The position numbers were made by a program, and so were the translations under genes. From Verrucomicrobiales bacterium (GTDB lineage: Bacteria; Verrucomicrobiota; Verrucomicrobiia; Limisphaerales; JACDHS01), in the NCBI GenBank assembly GCA_028293445.1, contig JAQGOU010000349.1, positions 1 through 33,936 of the forward strand: a stretch of 33,936 bases of DNA, given 5' to 3'. This document shows positions 1-7,953 of this stretch, piece by piece. A model generated the notes under the pieces. It had not been told where the DNA came from. It saw only the letters and a list, made by a program, of their open reading frames with translations, and made no database searches. Position 1 is the first letter of the stretch. Each line of letters begins with the position of its first letter.

Positions 1-905
1 AAATGGAGAAGCGCTATCAAATTTTCGCCAAAGTAGGGGTCCGCAATATCAAGTCGTTCAACGAACGTCCCAGGGACAAGCCGATTCCGCCTGCGGAGCC
101 GGAACTGCCTTTGATGGCAAAAAAGGAAAAAGTGGAAGCCACTTCCGAAGGTTTTGCCGTGGAACTGGACGAAGAGATCGTGGTTCCTCGCGAAGACGAT
201 ATCATCATTCCCGAGAAGCTCAGCTATGTCGTGGTGATTATCGACGAATTGGCGGATCTCATGCTTGTCGCCCCCGCGGATGTGGAAATGGCGATTGCGC
301 GCATCACCCAGATGGCGCGAGCGGCCGGAATTCATTGCATCGTCGCGACGCAACGTCCGAGCGTCGATGTTATCACCGGTGTTATCAAAGCGAACATCCC
401 GGCGCGTATCGCGTTCCAAGTGGCGGCGAAAGTAGATTCCCGTACGATTCTCGATGCGATGGGCGCGGACAAGTTGCTCGGCAAAGGCGATATGCTTTAT
501 CTGCCACCGGGTTCAGCGAAATTAATCCGTGCGCAAGGTGTGCTGATTACCGACCAGGAAATTCTTAGCGTCGTCGATTTCATTGCGAAGCAAGGGAAGC
601 CTAGTTACGAGTTGGAAATCCACGAGAAGCTGCAAAAAGCGAGCAGCAGTAGTTTCGGGGAGGAAAACGAGGGCGGCATCGACGAGGACGAAGGTCTCAT
701 CGAGCAATGCATCGAGGTGATCCGCACCGAACAAAAGGCCAGCGTCTCGCTCATGCAGCGCCGCTTGCGCCTCGGCTACACACGTGCTGCTCGCATCATG
801 GATGAATTGGAAAACCGCGGTATTGTCGGACCTAGCAAGGGTGCCGAACCGCGGGATATTCTCATCGATCTGGATGGCGGCGGCGCAGATGGTGCGGGGC
901 AGTAG
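1..905 (+). CDS. ftsK: FtsK/SpoIIIE DNA translocase, C-terminal part (5' truncated by window)
   Basis: This is the C-terminal part of the septal DNA pump that moves chromosome ends through the closing division septum. The first in-frame ATG (base 3) is internal: the preceding RecA-like motor core and membrane domain lie outside the window. Visible are the Walker B strand (VVIIDELADLM, about residues 77-87) and the downstream motor motifs (ITQMARAAGIHCIVATQRPS, then IPARIAFQVAAKVDSRTILD). These are followed by LLGKGDMLY and the C-terminal gamma winged-helix domain (SLMQRRLRLGYTRAARIMDE, then ENRGIVGP). In characterised FtsK proteins the gamma domain reads the KOPS polarity sequences and contacts XerD. 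The acidic GGIDEDEG linker before gamma is usual. The gene ends convergently with the minus-strand membrane protein about 105 bp away. Confidence 0.96.
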   Translation, partial: MEKRYQIFAKVGVRNIKSFNERPRDKPIPPAEPELPLMAKKEKVEATSEGFAVELDEEIVVPREDDIIIPEKLSYVVVIIDELADLMLVAPADVEMAIARITQMARAAGIHCIVATQRPSVDVITGVIKANIPARIAFQVAAKVDSRTILDAMGADKLLGKGDMLYLPPGSAKLIRAQGVLITDQEILSVVDFIAKQGKPSYELEIHEKLQKASSSSFGEENEGGIDEDEGLIEQCIEVIRTEQKASVSLMQRRLRLGYTRAARIMDELENRGIVGPSKGAEPRDILIDLDGGGADGAGQ

Positions 906-1010
906 TTTGAACGGGGCGGCCGCGATAAGGTTGCATTCGGAGCGCTTAGCCGTGTCCGTTGACGTCACGTGCCCAGTTATCTCAATCAGACCCAAAAGCT
1001 TTCACCAATT

Positions 1011-2969
1011 CTAATGGCGTCTTCTCCAAAGCGAGAGACGGTCTTCCGGGTCACTCTCCACCTTGGTAAAGTTCTCCGTTAAGGATTCTTTTAGAATTTG
1101 GTTTAGAAGCAGATTCGTCTCGGGAGTGTTGGTGTTCAGGACGCTGCTATCAGCGAATACTGTTTCCTGTTGCAGTAAATGTTGCACGAGAGATTGGATT
1201 TCCGTTCGCTTGAACGTTTCAATCAGACTGCTTCGCAGCGGAGATTGCGTCTGCGATAAAACATGATAGGCCGAAGCGTGATTAGAAAGAATCCAAACCG
1301 TCTTTCCCGGTGAGGTATGGGCGTTAAGGAAACTAACAGAGTTTGCGATTGGTAACTTTTTGGCTGTATCGGTGAACAGATTTCGGAATTTAGGGGACCT
1401 AAAGGCAGCACCTGAATTTATGGTTGAGAAAATAAGCGCGAGTGCCGAGACAGCGATTGTCATTGAGTAGAGCCAGACTGCGACCGGCTTTGGTAGCGTC
1501 CTTTGCGAAAGAATGCGATCAAGGCCCAGCCCCAGGAGCAAGGCCGCGGGAAAGATGATCGCGGTAAAGACGGCAGAATGACTGCGACCCTGGTAATAGG
1601 CAAAAGTTCCTGCACTCAACACGGAAAGAGAGAGAATCAGACCTCGTTCGGGACTGGGTTTATTGAAATAAACACCTGCTGCAAAAACCGTGATAAACGC
1701 GTAAATGAGCCAACTGTGCAACAAGGGCATCGGCAACATGAAAAACCCAAGCCCGTAAAACTGTGTCTGGTATCGTATCAGGGATAAAAAGTCCGGAAGA
1801 TGACTGCATTTGAAGAACAGATACCCGGTCACAACCATACCTGAGAACAAGAGTGAAAGCGCGCTGATGATCACCGGGCGCACGTAGGATTTTTCCTGAG
1901 TCTGAAGATATATAAACCAACTTCCCACACACACGATGCCGGAATCCAGATTCCAAAACGGAGCAAAGCTCAGGATGATAGTGTAGAAAACAGTTCTTTT
2001 TAAATTAGGGTTTTCGGGATGTTTCGAGAGGAAATATAATAAAAGGCCCGGGAAAAATGTTCTCACCCCAACATATTGGAAATAGGGATCATAATAGGAT
2101 CTTTCATCCATGAACGTGGAATAAAAAAAGGAGGTGAAGTGGATCGTCCCGGCCACGACAAAGAATCCAAGCAACCTGGACTTGAACTGCTTCGATCCAA
2201 AGTAAAACAAACAGTAGTGATAAATCACCACGAGCAAGGAAAGAGTGACGGTATAGCCCAAGATCGTAAACTTTCCAAAGAGCCGCCAGACAATGCTAAG
2301 GAATTCAGGATACAACCCGTATTGGTGGAATAGATCAACCGTCAGCGTTTTGCCAGAAAACGTTTGCCAGTTGGCAAACAGCATGGCTTCAGAGTGATTA
2401 TGCATCAAGTAGGGATCGTTTTCAGGAACAAGCCGAACCCAAAAATGGATAAATATGTATGCGAAGGCTAAAGCCCAATAACCTTTGTTGCTGAGATTAT
2501 ATTTTTGAATCGTTTCAAGGTTTAGCTGGTTTTTCTTTTGCAGCGCGTAGAGTGCAAGCCCAAGGAAAAACAGAACCAGGGGAGCACCAGGAATGGCCTG
2601 GAAGTAGAAAAAATATTCTCCGGTCCAAATTGTAAGGACAAAAACGACAGTAAAAATCCAGCTCGCTACTTTATATCTCGGAGGGATCCAGCGTATTTTT
2701 CTGTTCAGAAACCAAGTGAGTGGCAACAGCAAAAACAGAATACTCAAATACGCCACTTTTTCCTGGTTTTCCGGGTTGGCTTCTTTTTTGGAAAAAACAA
2801 ACGCAAAGCTCGTTTCAGGATTAATGGTGCCTGCGGGCACTGCCATGTAGATGACGTAGACGACCAGGGCAAAAATGAAGGTTGCAAGCAATGTCGTGAA
2901 CAAAACCGGACTAAAGTCCGCTTCTGCGGGAGTTTGCTGCGGGGAGGATGCCTTGTCCGTTTTTGCCAC
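1011..2969 (-). CDS. Polytopic membrane protein, possibly GT-C glycosyltransferase-like
   Basis: The 652-residue product has a hydrophilic N-terminal tail (about 20 residues) followed by roughly a dozen hydrophobic segments. It ends in a soluble region of about 130 residues. The first lumenal-type loop contains ENDPYLMHNHSEAML and HQYGLYPEFL, which recall the acidic and aromatic first loop of GT-C membrane glycosyltransferases using polyprenyl-linked sugars. No family-defining motif is complete, so that link is an inference from topology and loop composition. The start codon is GTG, with no strong Shine-Dalgarno sequence before it. The gene lies alone on the minus strand, about 90 bp downstream of the amidase gene, and could be the last gene of that cluster. 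Confidence 0.8.
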   Translation of the reverse strand: MAKTDKASSPQQTPAEADFSPVLFTTLLATFIFALVVYVIYMAVPAGTINPETSFAFVFSKKEANPENQEKVAYLSILFLLLPLTWFLNRKIRWIPPRYKVASWIFTVVFVLTIWTGEYFFYFQAIPGAPLVLFFLGLALYALQKKNQLNLETIQKYNLSNKGYWALAFAYIFIHFWVRLVPENDPYLMHNHSEAMLFANWQTFSGKTLTVDLFHQYGLYPEFLSIVWRLFGKFTILGYTVTLSLLVVIYHYCLFYFGSKQFKSRLLGFFVVAGTIHFTSFFYSTFMDERSYYDPYFQYVGVRTFFPGLLLYFLSKHPENPNLKRTVFYTIILSFAPFWNLDSGIVCVGSWFIYLQTQEKSYVRPVIISALSLLFSGMVVTGYLFFKCSHLPDFLSLIRYQTQFYGLGFFMLPMPLLHSWLIYAFITVFAAGVYFNKPSPERGLILSLSVLSAGTFAYYQGRSHSAVFTAIIFPAALLLGLGLDRILSQRTLPKPVAVWLYSMTIAVSALALIFSTINSGAAFRSPKFRNLFTDTAKKLPIANSVSFLNAHTSPGKTVWILSNHASAYHVLSQTQSPLRSSLIETFKRTEIQSLVQHLLQQETVFADSSVLNTNTPETNLLLNQILKESLTENFTKVESDPEDRLSLWRRRH

Positions 2970-3061
2970 TCTAACGAAGTATAGGAGATTGCTCTCTAAA
3001 CTAAATGCTTATGTTGCGGGCTCTTTAAGATAGCCGGACCTGTTGCGTTTCAGGACCGCCC

Positions 3062-4735
3062 TCACTGACGGCTTCTGCTGCCTTTTAAACAGAATGCCTC
3101 GGGATGTTCCAAATGAAACGGTGTCGCGTCCTGATAGGCTTTCGCGACGGCTAGCAGTTCCGCTTCGCCGAAAAGTTTTCCGACAAAGGAAATAGCCGTG
3201 GGCACTCCATTCGTCGTGAAGCCATTCGGCAAACCAACGGCGGGATGTCCGGTGAGATTGTTCATGAGAAGATTCTGGCCCACATCCCAGGGCGCAACGT
3301 AAACGTCGATATCACGCATCAATTTATCCATTTCCTGGATTACAAGATAACGAATGCGTTGTGCCTGGAGGTATTCCACCGCCGGGACAAAACGTTTTGA
3401 GCGGAACGCGGTAGGCCACGCACCTTTACCCTGCTGCACGAGTAAGTCGTCTTTGTTGTTGCGGGTCAGTTCGTCAAAGAAGGTTGCGCCTTCCGTGCTG
3501 AGCACAAACGAAATAGATTCGACCGGATAATTGGTCGGTAGCGTGATTGGAATGAGTTTCGCGCCGAGCTCTTGGAGTTTCTTTAGGGTGGCGTCATCAA
3601 ACGTGCGGGTTTTCTTCTTCGCGAAATCATCTTTCAAATAGCCGATGCGCAATTTCTTTAAATCAGCTTTCCCCGTGTAATTGAACGGCGCGTCGTAGAG
3701 GGTTTGGTCAAGCCCATCGGGACCCAGGATGGCATTGAAGACGATCGCGCAGTCCTCAACCGTTCGGCCGATTGGCCCGATCTTGTCCATGGTCCAGCTC
3801 AGCGCCATGCAACCGGTGCGACTCACGCGACCGTAGGTCGGGCGTAATCCAGTCACGCCGCAAACTGCTGCGGGAGACAAAATGGATCCGTGTGTTTCGG
3901 AACCAATGGCAAAGGCAAAGAGACCCGCGGCGGTTCCCGCAGAAGACCCGGCGGACGAACCGCTAGAGCCTTGTTTTAGATTCCAGGGATTCCGCGTTTT
4001 GCCGCCGAACCAGGTTTCGCCCATAGCCAATTCGCCCATCGACGTTTTACAAACCAACACGGCACCGGCTTGCTCGAGCTTCTTGATCACCGTCGCGTCT
4101 TCGGCAAAAACTTGGTTGGTATAAGGCGGTGCTCCCCAGGTGGTGGGAATCCCTTTGGTGGCGAATAAATCTTTTGCTCCGTACGGCAAGCCGTGTAACA
4201 ACCCGCGATATTTTCCGGCGGCGATTTCTTTATCAGCGCGACGCGCCTGTTCTAACGCGAGATCCTCGGTCAGCGTGATAACGCATTCCAACTTCGGCCC
4301 AAACGTTTTGAGCCGCCCCAGATACATCTTCGTCAGTTCTTCTGAAGAAACCTGGTGAGATTTGATGAGCGCTGCCAGATTGCCAACAGACCAGAACGCG
4401 ACCTCTTCCAGATTGTCTGGCCGCTTTACCTTCCGAAATGACGAGAACTTTGCCTGTTTGTGTTCATGCGGGATTTTGAATCCAACAGGGATAGGATTGA
4501 ACAAAACGGCGGGCGGCGTTCCGTAGGGAATCTCGGTGTTCCGGATCACGTTGTAATCGCCAAGTCTGGAATTCAACCCGTTGAGCAGCATCTCCCGCTT
4601 CTCATCTGTAAAATGCAGGCCGCTTATCTTTTCAGCCTCGGCGACGGTTTCGCGAGTAATCGCATTTGTGGCTGCTTGTGCATTTAGGGTGCACAGCAAA
4701 ACGGCCAATGTGAGCACTGGGTTAAAGATGTTCAT
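3062..4735 (-). CDS. Secreted amidase-signature family hydrolase
   Basis: This is an amidase-signature (AS) enzyme of the GatA/FAAH fold, which hydrolyses carboxamide bonds. The start at 4735 gives MNIFNPVLTLAVLLCTLNAQA, a clear Sec signal peptide; the longer ORF-track start would bury it behind 12 extra residues. The catalytic Lys is in LPYGAKDLF (about residue 188). The Gly/Ser-rich signature is GSSGSSAGSSAGTAAG, with the cis-Ser about residue 260. The nucleophilic Ser is in GSETHGSI (about residue 284). Spacing between the two serines is 24, as in FAAH and GatA. The TH in place of the usual TG/GG before the nucleophile marks a subfamily distinct from GatA, and export also rules out the tRNA amidotransferase role. 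Substrate unknown. The 557-residue length is somewhat long because of an N-terminal extension before the AS domain. Confidence 0.9.
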   Translation of the reverse strand: MNIFNPVLTLAVLLCTLNAQAATNAITRETVAEAEKISGLHFTDEKREMLLNGLNSRLGDYNVIRNTEIPYGTPPAVLFNPIPVGFKIPHEHKQAKFSSFRKVKRPDNLEEVAFWSVGNLAALIKSHQVSSEELTKMYLGRLKTFGPKLECVITLTEDLALEQARRADKEIAAGKYRGLLHGLPYGAKDLFATKGIPTTWGAPPYTNQVFAEDATVIKKLEQAGAVLVCKTSMGELAMGETWFGGKTRNPWNLKQGSSGSSAGSSAGTAAGLFAFAIGSETHGSILSPAAVCGVTGLRPTYGRVSRTGCMALSWTMDKIGPIGRTVEDCAIVFNAILGPDGLDQTLYDAPFNYTGKADLKKLRIGYLKDDFAKKKTRTFDDATLKKLQELGAKLIPITLPTNYPVESISFVLSTEGATFFDELTRNNKDDLLVQQGKGAWPTAFRSKRFVPAVEYLQAQRIRYLVIQEMDKLMRDIDVYVAPWDVGQNLLMNNLTGHPAVGLPNGFTTNGVPTAISFVGKLFGEAELLAVAKAYQDATPFHLEHPEAFCLKGSRSRQ

Positions 4736-4780
4736 GACAAAATAAGTGCGCGAGATCGACACTCGCGTCATCGGGGAATT

Positions 4781-5320
4781 CTAATTCTTTTCTGGCAATT
4801 CGTGTCCTGGAACGCTGCATTTCGGAGCAGTCCCGACTGCATTGATTGTGTAGCGGCCGGCGGCTGGACATTGCATCGATCCGTTTTTTAGGTAAGGCGA
4901 CAAATCAGTCATGGTAGGAAGATCTCCGGGCGATTTTTTATTCTCAAGCGACCATTGTTCTTTTGCTCCATCGATGAGCCGCAAGTTTATGATGCAGACA
5001 TTCTTTTGGGCAGTCGTCCGTGCCTTCACAAAGTTCGGAATGGCAATGGCCAGCAACAACGGAATCATGAACAGAGAAACTCCCAGGTTGACGTAGCCGA
5101 GAATCAGGCCGGCCAATCCCATGCCCTCTCCTTGCAACGCGCCATTGGATCGGCCGATTTTGGTGCGGGCCTTGTGACCGCAGATGATGGCCGGGATCCC
5201 GCTGAGTGGGCCAAGGCAGAAGACGAACGAAGCAATTCCAAGCACCAGGCTGGTGATAGCCAACCCGTCGGTTTGAGGCGTGGTTGAGCTTGGAAGCGGT
5301 GGAGGAGGTGTGTCGCTCAT
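4781..5320 (-). CDS. DUF4190 protein fused to a pseudopilin-like soluble domain
   Basis: The 179-residue product starts with a Pro-rich cytoplasmic tail (MSDTPPPPLPSSTTPQ). Next comes a DUF4190-type pair of hydrophobic helices around ITSLVLGIASFVFCLGPLSG and GLAGLILGYVNLG, with the conserved small-residue loop CGHKARTKI between them. The second helix runs into AIAIPNFVKARTTAQKNVC. From there the protein looks like the soluble part of type II/IV pseudopilins: INLRLIDGAKEQW, an acidic linker, CPAAGRYTINAVGT and CSVPGHELP. No prepilin-peptidase site (G followed by F and a Glu five residues on) is present, so it should be an ordinary membrane protein rather than a processed pilin. Function unknown. 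The stop lies 45 bp upstream of the amidase start, so the two may be co-transcribed. Confidence 0.82.
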   Translation of the reverse strand: MSDTPPPPLPSSTTPQTDGLAITSLVLGIASFVFCLGPLSGIPAIICGHKARTKIGRSNGALQGEGMGLAGLILGYVNLGVSLFMIPLLLAIAIPNFVKARTTAQKNVCIINLRLIDGAKEQWSLENKKSPGDLPTMTDLSPYLKNGSMQCPAAGRYTINAVGTAPKCSVPGHELPEKN

Positions 5321-5513
5321 TTACTTATTTATTTGAGGAGTAAACAATTTTAGCAAGGTGAAATACTTTCCCCGTTCTATCCTGCCGTGAGTTTTGGCTG
5401 GAACCGCATCATTGGTCTTCGTGGTTACGAGTGGTGTGACAAAATGTCTCACTTGGTTCTCATGGAGGAGGAATTTTCTAAAAAGGAACGAATTCCGGAG
5501 AGGCAGAAAAGGT

Positions 5514-6035
5514 CCGCCATTTTTATGGAAGTTTTCTAGAGTTCTGGTTGAGAGCTGAAATAGTTTCAGGCGCAAATCTCTTCCCCAAAGCTGGCCCGTT
5601 TTCCAAACCGGCCTCACGCCCTTTCCCGGACGGGAGTTTTCAAAAAGATGACCTCATTTTACTTTCCCAGAAAAGTTTTACAAATATTTGGAGGTTCAGA
5701 ACTTCCCCGGAGCTCCTCCCACAAAAATTTGGGTCCGTCCGGGCGCTCGGAAAAACTTTCTACAAATAATTCACGGAGTTTTGCTTCCTCAAAAAACTTT
5801 TTTCGCGAAAATCTTTTTTCCACCTTCCCCAAAACTCTGCCACAAATATTTCATGGAAGTTTCCTTCCAGGAAAAGCCTCCCACAAATAATTCATGGAAT
5901 TTTGCTTCCAGGAAAACCTCGCCACAAAAATAGAAAAGTTTTCTACCTTCCCGGAGAGGCGAAATATATGAATTTCCCTTTTTTAGCTCCGGAAAAACTT
6001 TTCTTTACGTGAAAAACTTTTTTCCGGGAGCCCCA
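5514..6035. repeat. Array 1: degenerate 41-bp tandem repeats
   Basis: Units start with ACAAAWAWTT at 5680, 5721, 5762, 5842, 5883 and 5924. The steps are exactly 41, 41, 80, 41 and 41 bases, the 80 being two degenerate units. The phase extends upstream: CTTTCCCRGA-like blocks sit at 5580, 5621 and 5662, again 41 apart, and a related ATGGAAGTTTTC block lies at 5525. It also extends downstream through 5961-6035 (AGCTCCGGAAAAAC, TTTTTTCCGGGAG). The best-conserved units (5842-5923) share CATGGAA, then TTCCAGGAAAA, then a CTCSCC tail. All units lie in the region between the divergent DUF4190 gene and the isomerase gene. ORFs across it are open only because the unit lacks stops. Confidence 0.85.
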
Positions 6036-6319
6036 AAGCAGGTATCGACAAGAACTTAGGCATTCATGTCGGTTTTGGTGGATGAAATATCCAGTTTTGG
6101 AAAAAAGGGGAACAACGATCCGCTTTCCACAAGCGCGTCGCTCCAAAAAGCGCCCATTTTTTCGAAGAAGTGCGAAGAATTAGGGTTAAAAACCGTAAAA
6201 GAGAGAGCGTCATCTAATTGCTTCCTCGAAACGCCGCACCGTCATTTTGACTCTTTTCAGGCAGGCTCTTGGCGGCCAGTTTTTGATCAATTTTTCCCAA
6301 CCACTGCGCCCGCACCTCT
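6036..6319. other. Intergenic stretch without recognisable gene
   Basis: I see no credible coding region, RNA gene or repeat here beyond possible very decayed array units near 6085-6130 (GGAAAAAAGGGG, CGCTTTCCACAAG). It should contain the promoter of the downstream isomerase gene, but no convincing -35/-10 pair stands out. Confidence 0.5.
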
Positions 6320-6346
6320 CGAGGTGTGCCAAAATGGCACACCTCG
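6320..6346. promoter_or_regulatory. Perfect 12-bp inverted repeat (hairpin or operator)
   Basis: CGAGGTGTGCCA and its exact reverse complement TGGCACACCTCG are separated by AAA. The repeat sits about 94 bases upstream of the isomerase ATG. A perfect GC-rich 12-bp dyad in an otherwise AT-rich, repeat-filled leader is unlikely by chance. It could be an operator for a dimeric repressor or an RNA hairpin in the leader. It has no T-tract on either strand, so a simple terminator is unlikely. Confidence 0.6.
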
Positions 6347-6439
6347 CCATCCTCAGGGCAACCCGACATTGTTTTTCAAGAGGCGTCTTTAGGGTCGAAT
6401 TTTGATGTCTTTTGCGGTCTTTGCCGCCAATGTTTTCCC

Positions 6440-7408
6440 ATGAGAGTTGGAGTGCTTTGTCGAAGTGAAGTCGCGCAAATCGAGTGGGCTCATTCCCTCG
6501 GCTTTCGCTCGGTGGGCATGTTGAAGTTTTTCGAAAGCCCGATGGCACCACCACACACCGAGTGGAAACCTGCCGCCACGCAACTCGCCGCCCGTGCGAA
6601 GGAACTCGATGTCCGCATCTCGGCTATAGGTGCGCTTTATAAAAATCCACTCGATCCCAGGCAAACGGATTACGCACGGGAGGTGTTTCACCGGGCGATC
6701 GAGGTGGCATCGCACATCGGCGTGAAAACGGTCTGTGGTTTTCCTGGCGCGATCGTCGAAACGGAAATCAACGAGAGGGGCGGTAATCCGGTTTATAAAT
6801 CATTCGACCAACATTTTCCTCAATTGCTCGCGTTCTGGGAACCGCTGGCAAAGTTTGCCGCCGACAACGGAGTGCGCATCGCCTTTGAGAACTGTCCCCA
6901 GGGTGCGTGGCACTTGCCGATCATGGGATACAACATGCTCGCTCAGCCCGCCATGTGGGAAAAATTATTCAACGCGACGAAATGCGAGAACATCGGCATC
7001 GAATGGGACGCTAGTCACCTGATGTGTCAGTTCATTGATCCTGTGGAAAACATTCACCGGTTTGGCGCGAAAATTTTTCATGTGCACGCCAAGGATGCTT
7101 ACATCAATCGGCGCTTAATGGAGATTTACGGCATCTGTCATCCCGGTGTGGCTGAGCATCGCTTCTGCGGCTTGGGACAAGCGAACTGGGCCGAGATTAT
7201 TCATGCCTTCATCCGTGCGGGCTACGATTCGGATTTGAATGTGGAAGGTTTTCATGACCCGGTTTTCCGCGATCATGGGGCTTGGATTCCCGATGATTTG
7301 AAAGGCTACGGGCCGACCCGTTGCGCCGGGCAAAAGCTTGAAGAAGCGGGACTCCTGATCGCGAAGCGAACGCTCGAACAATTTACTGCCGGGACCGAAC
7401 GGCTTTAG
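6440..7408 (+). CDS. Sugar phosphate isomerase/epimerase (xylose isomerase-like TIM barrel)
   Basis: The 322-residue product belongs to the AP-endonuclease-2/xylose-isomerase-like TIM barrel family. The start at 6440 (MRVGVLCRSE) fits the first beta strand; the ORF-track extension upstream runs into the hairpin and has no homology-like content. Expected metal ligands are visible at strand ends: Glu about 150 in AFENCP, Asp/His about 190-193 in WDASH, His about 216 in HVHAKD, and Glu about 269 in NVEGFHD. These match the usual divalent-metal site of isomerases and epimerases acting on sugars or inositol derivatives. The exact substrate cannot be told from sequence. The gene stands alone, divergent from the DUF4190 gene and convergent with the YXWGXW lipoprotein gene. 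Confidence 0.9.
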   Translation: MRVGVLCRSEVAQIEWAHSLGFRSVGMLKFFESPMAPPHTEWKPAATQLAARAKELDVRISAIGALYKNPLDPRQTDYAREVFHRAIEVASHIGVKTVCGFPGAIVETEINERGGNPVYKSFDQHFPQLLAFWEPLAKFAADNGVRIAFENCPQGAWHLPIMGYNMLAQPAMWEKLFNATKCENIGIEWDASHLMCQFIDPVENIHRFGAKIFHVHAKDAYINRRLMEIYGICHPGVAEHRFCGLGQANWAEIIHAFIRAGYDSDLNVEGFHDPVFRDHGAWIPDDLKGYGPTRCAGQKLEEAGLLIAKRTLEQFTAGTERL

Positions 7409-7430
7409 CGGCATTGCGAAACGCACCCTC

Positions 7431-7451
7431 CTTCTCCCTCAAAGGGAGAAG
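7431..7451. terminator. Hairpin between convergent genes
   Basis: CTTCTCCCT and AGGGAGAAG form a perfect 9-bp stem with a CAA loop, 23 bases after the isomerase stop and 34 bases before the end of the converging lipoprotein gene. There is no long T-tract on either side, so it may be a weak bidirectional terminator or a REP-like transcript-end element. Confidence 0.5.
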
Positions 7452-7484
7452 ATTTGATGAGCGTCCGTGCGTCCCCTGGACCAC

Positions 7485-7832
7485 CTATCTCCAATAACCT
7501 TCGTAATAAACCCAACCACCGGTCTGCTTTTCCCAATGCCCTGGAATGTAGGTGTTGTAGCCGCGGGGCAAACTTTGCCAATGACCGGCGACCCAATCCC
7601 AGCGCGAGCCAGAGCGTTTCCAATAACCCGGGACCCAGGCACTGTCCGGGCGTGGCGCTCTTCCCATATCCTCGATTGGTGCGGTAGGTGGCGGTTGAGT
7701 GACCACTACTTCTCTCGTAACCACTGGGGCGACAGCACCGGAGCGTTCATGCACGACGACACGACGGGAATAACAACCGGTTGCGAGCGTGGCAGCAACG
7801 GCAACGAGCAGAACTGTTTTCATTGGATTCAT
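7485..7832 (-). CDS. YXWGXW repeat-containing lipoprotein
   Basis: The start at 7832 is fixed by a near-ideal Shine-Dalgarno (AGGAGGT) just upstream, so the 19 extra residues in the ORF track are rejected. The 115-residue product begins MNPMKTVLLVAVAATLATGC, a lipoprotein signal peptide with lipobox LATGC, so the mature protein should be lipid-anchored. After a Val/Pro-rich linker come three aromatic motifs: WVPGYWKRSGSRWDWVAGHW, then YIPGHWEKQTGGW, then YYEGYW. These fit the YXWGXW repeat family of envelope proteins, whose biochemical role is not established. The gene is about 120 bp downstream of the PLD-like gene, on the same strand. Confidence 0.88.
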   Translation of the reverse strand: MNPMKTVLLVAVAATLATGCYSRRVVVHERSGAVAPVVTREVVVTQPPPTAPIEDMGRAPRPDSAWVPGYWKRSGSRWDWVAGHWQSLPRGYNTYIPGHWEKQTGGWVYYEGYWR

Positions 7833-7953
7833 AATTACCTCCTGAAGAAAACTAACCCCTGGGTCGTCCGACAAAAATGCGGGAAACAACTGAGGCGGAG
7901 TTGAGAAAAGTTATGACTCGACGAAACGGCAATGTCCGCCGCAGTTCAAGCGA

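Noticed and set aside
5548-5933. Overlapping plus-strand ORFs of 73-81 residues
   Set aside because: They lie in array 1, in several frames at once, with no Shine-Dalgarno sequence or recognisable protein features.
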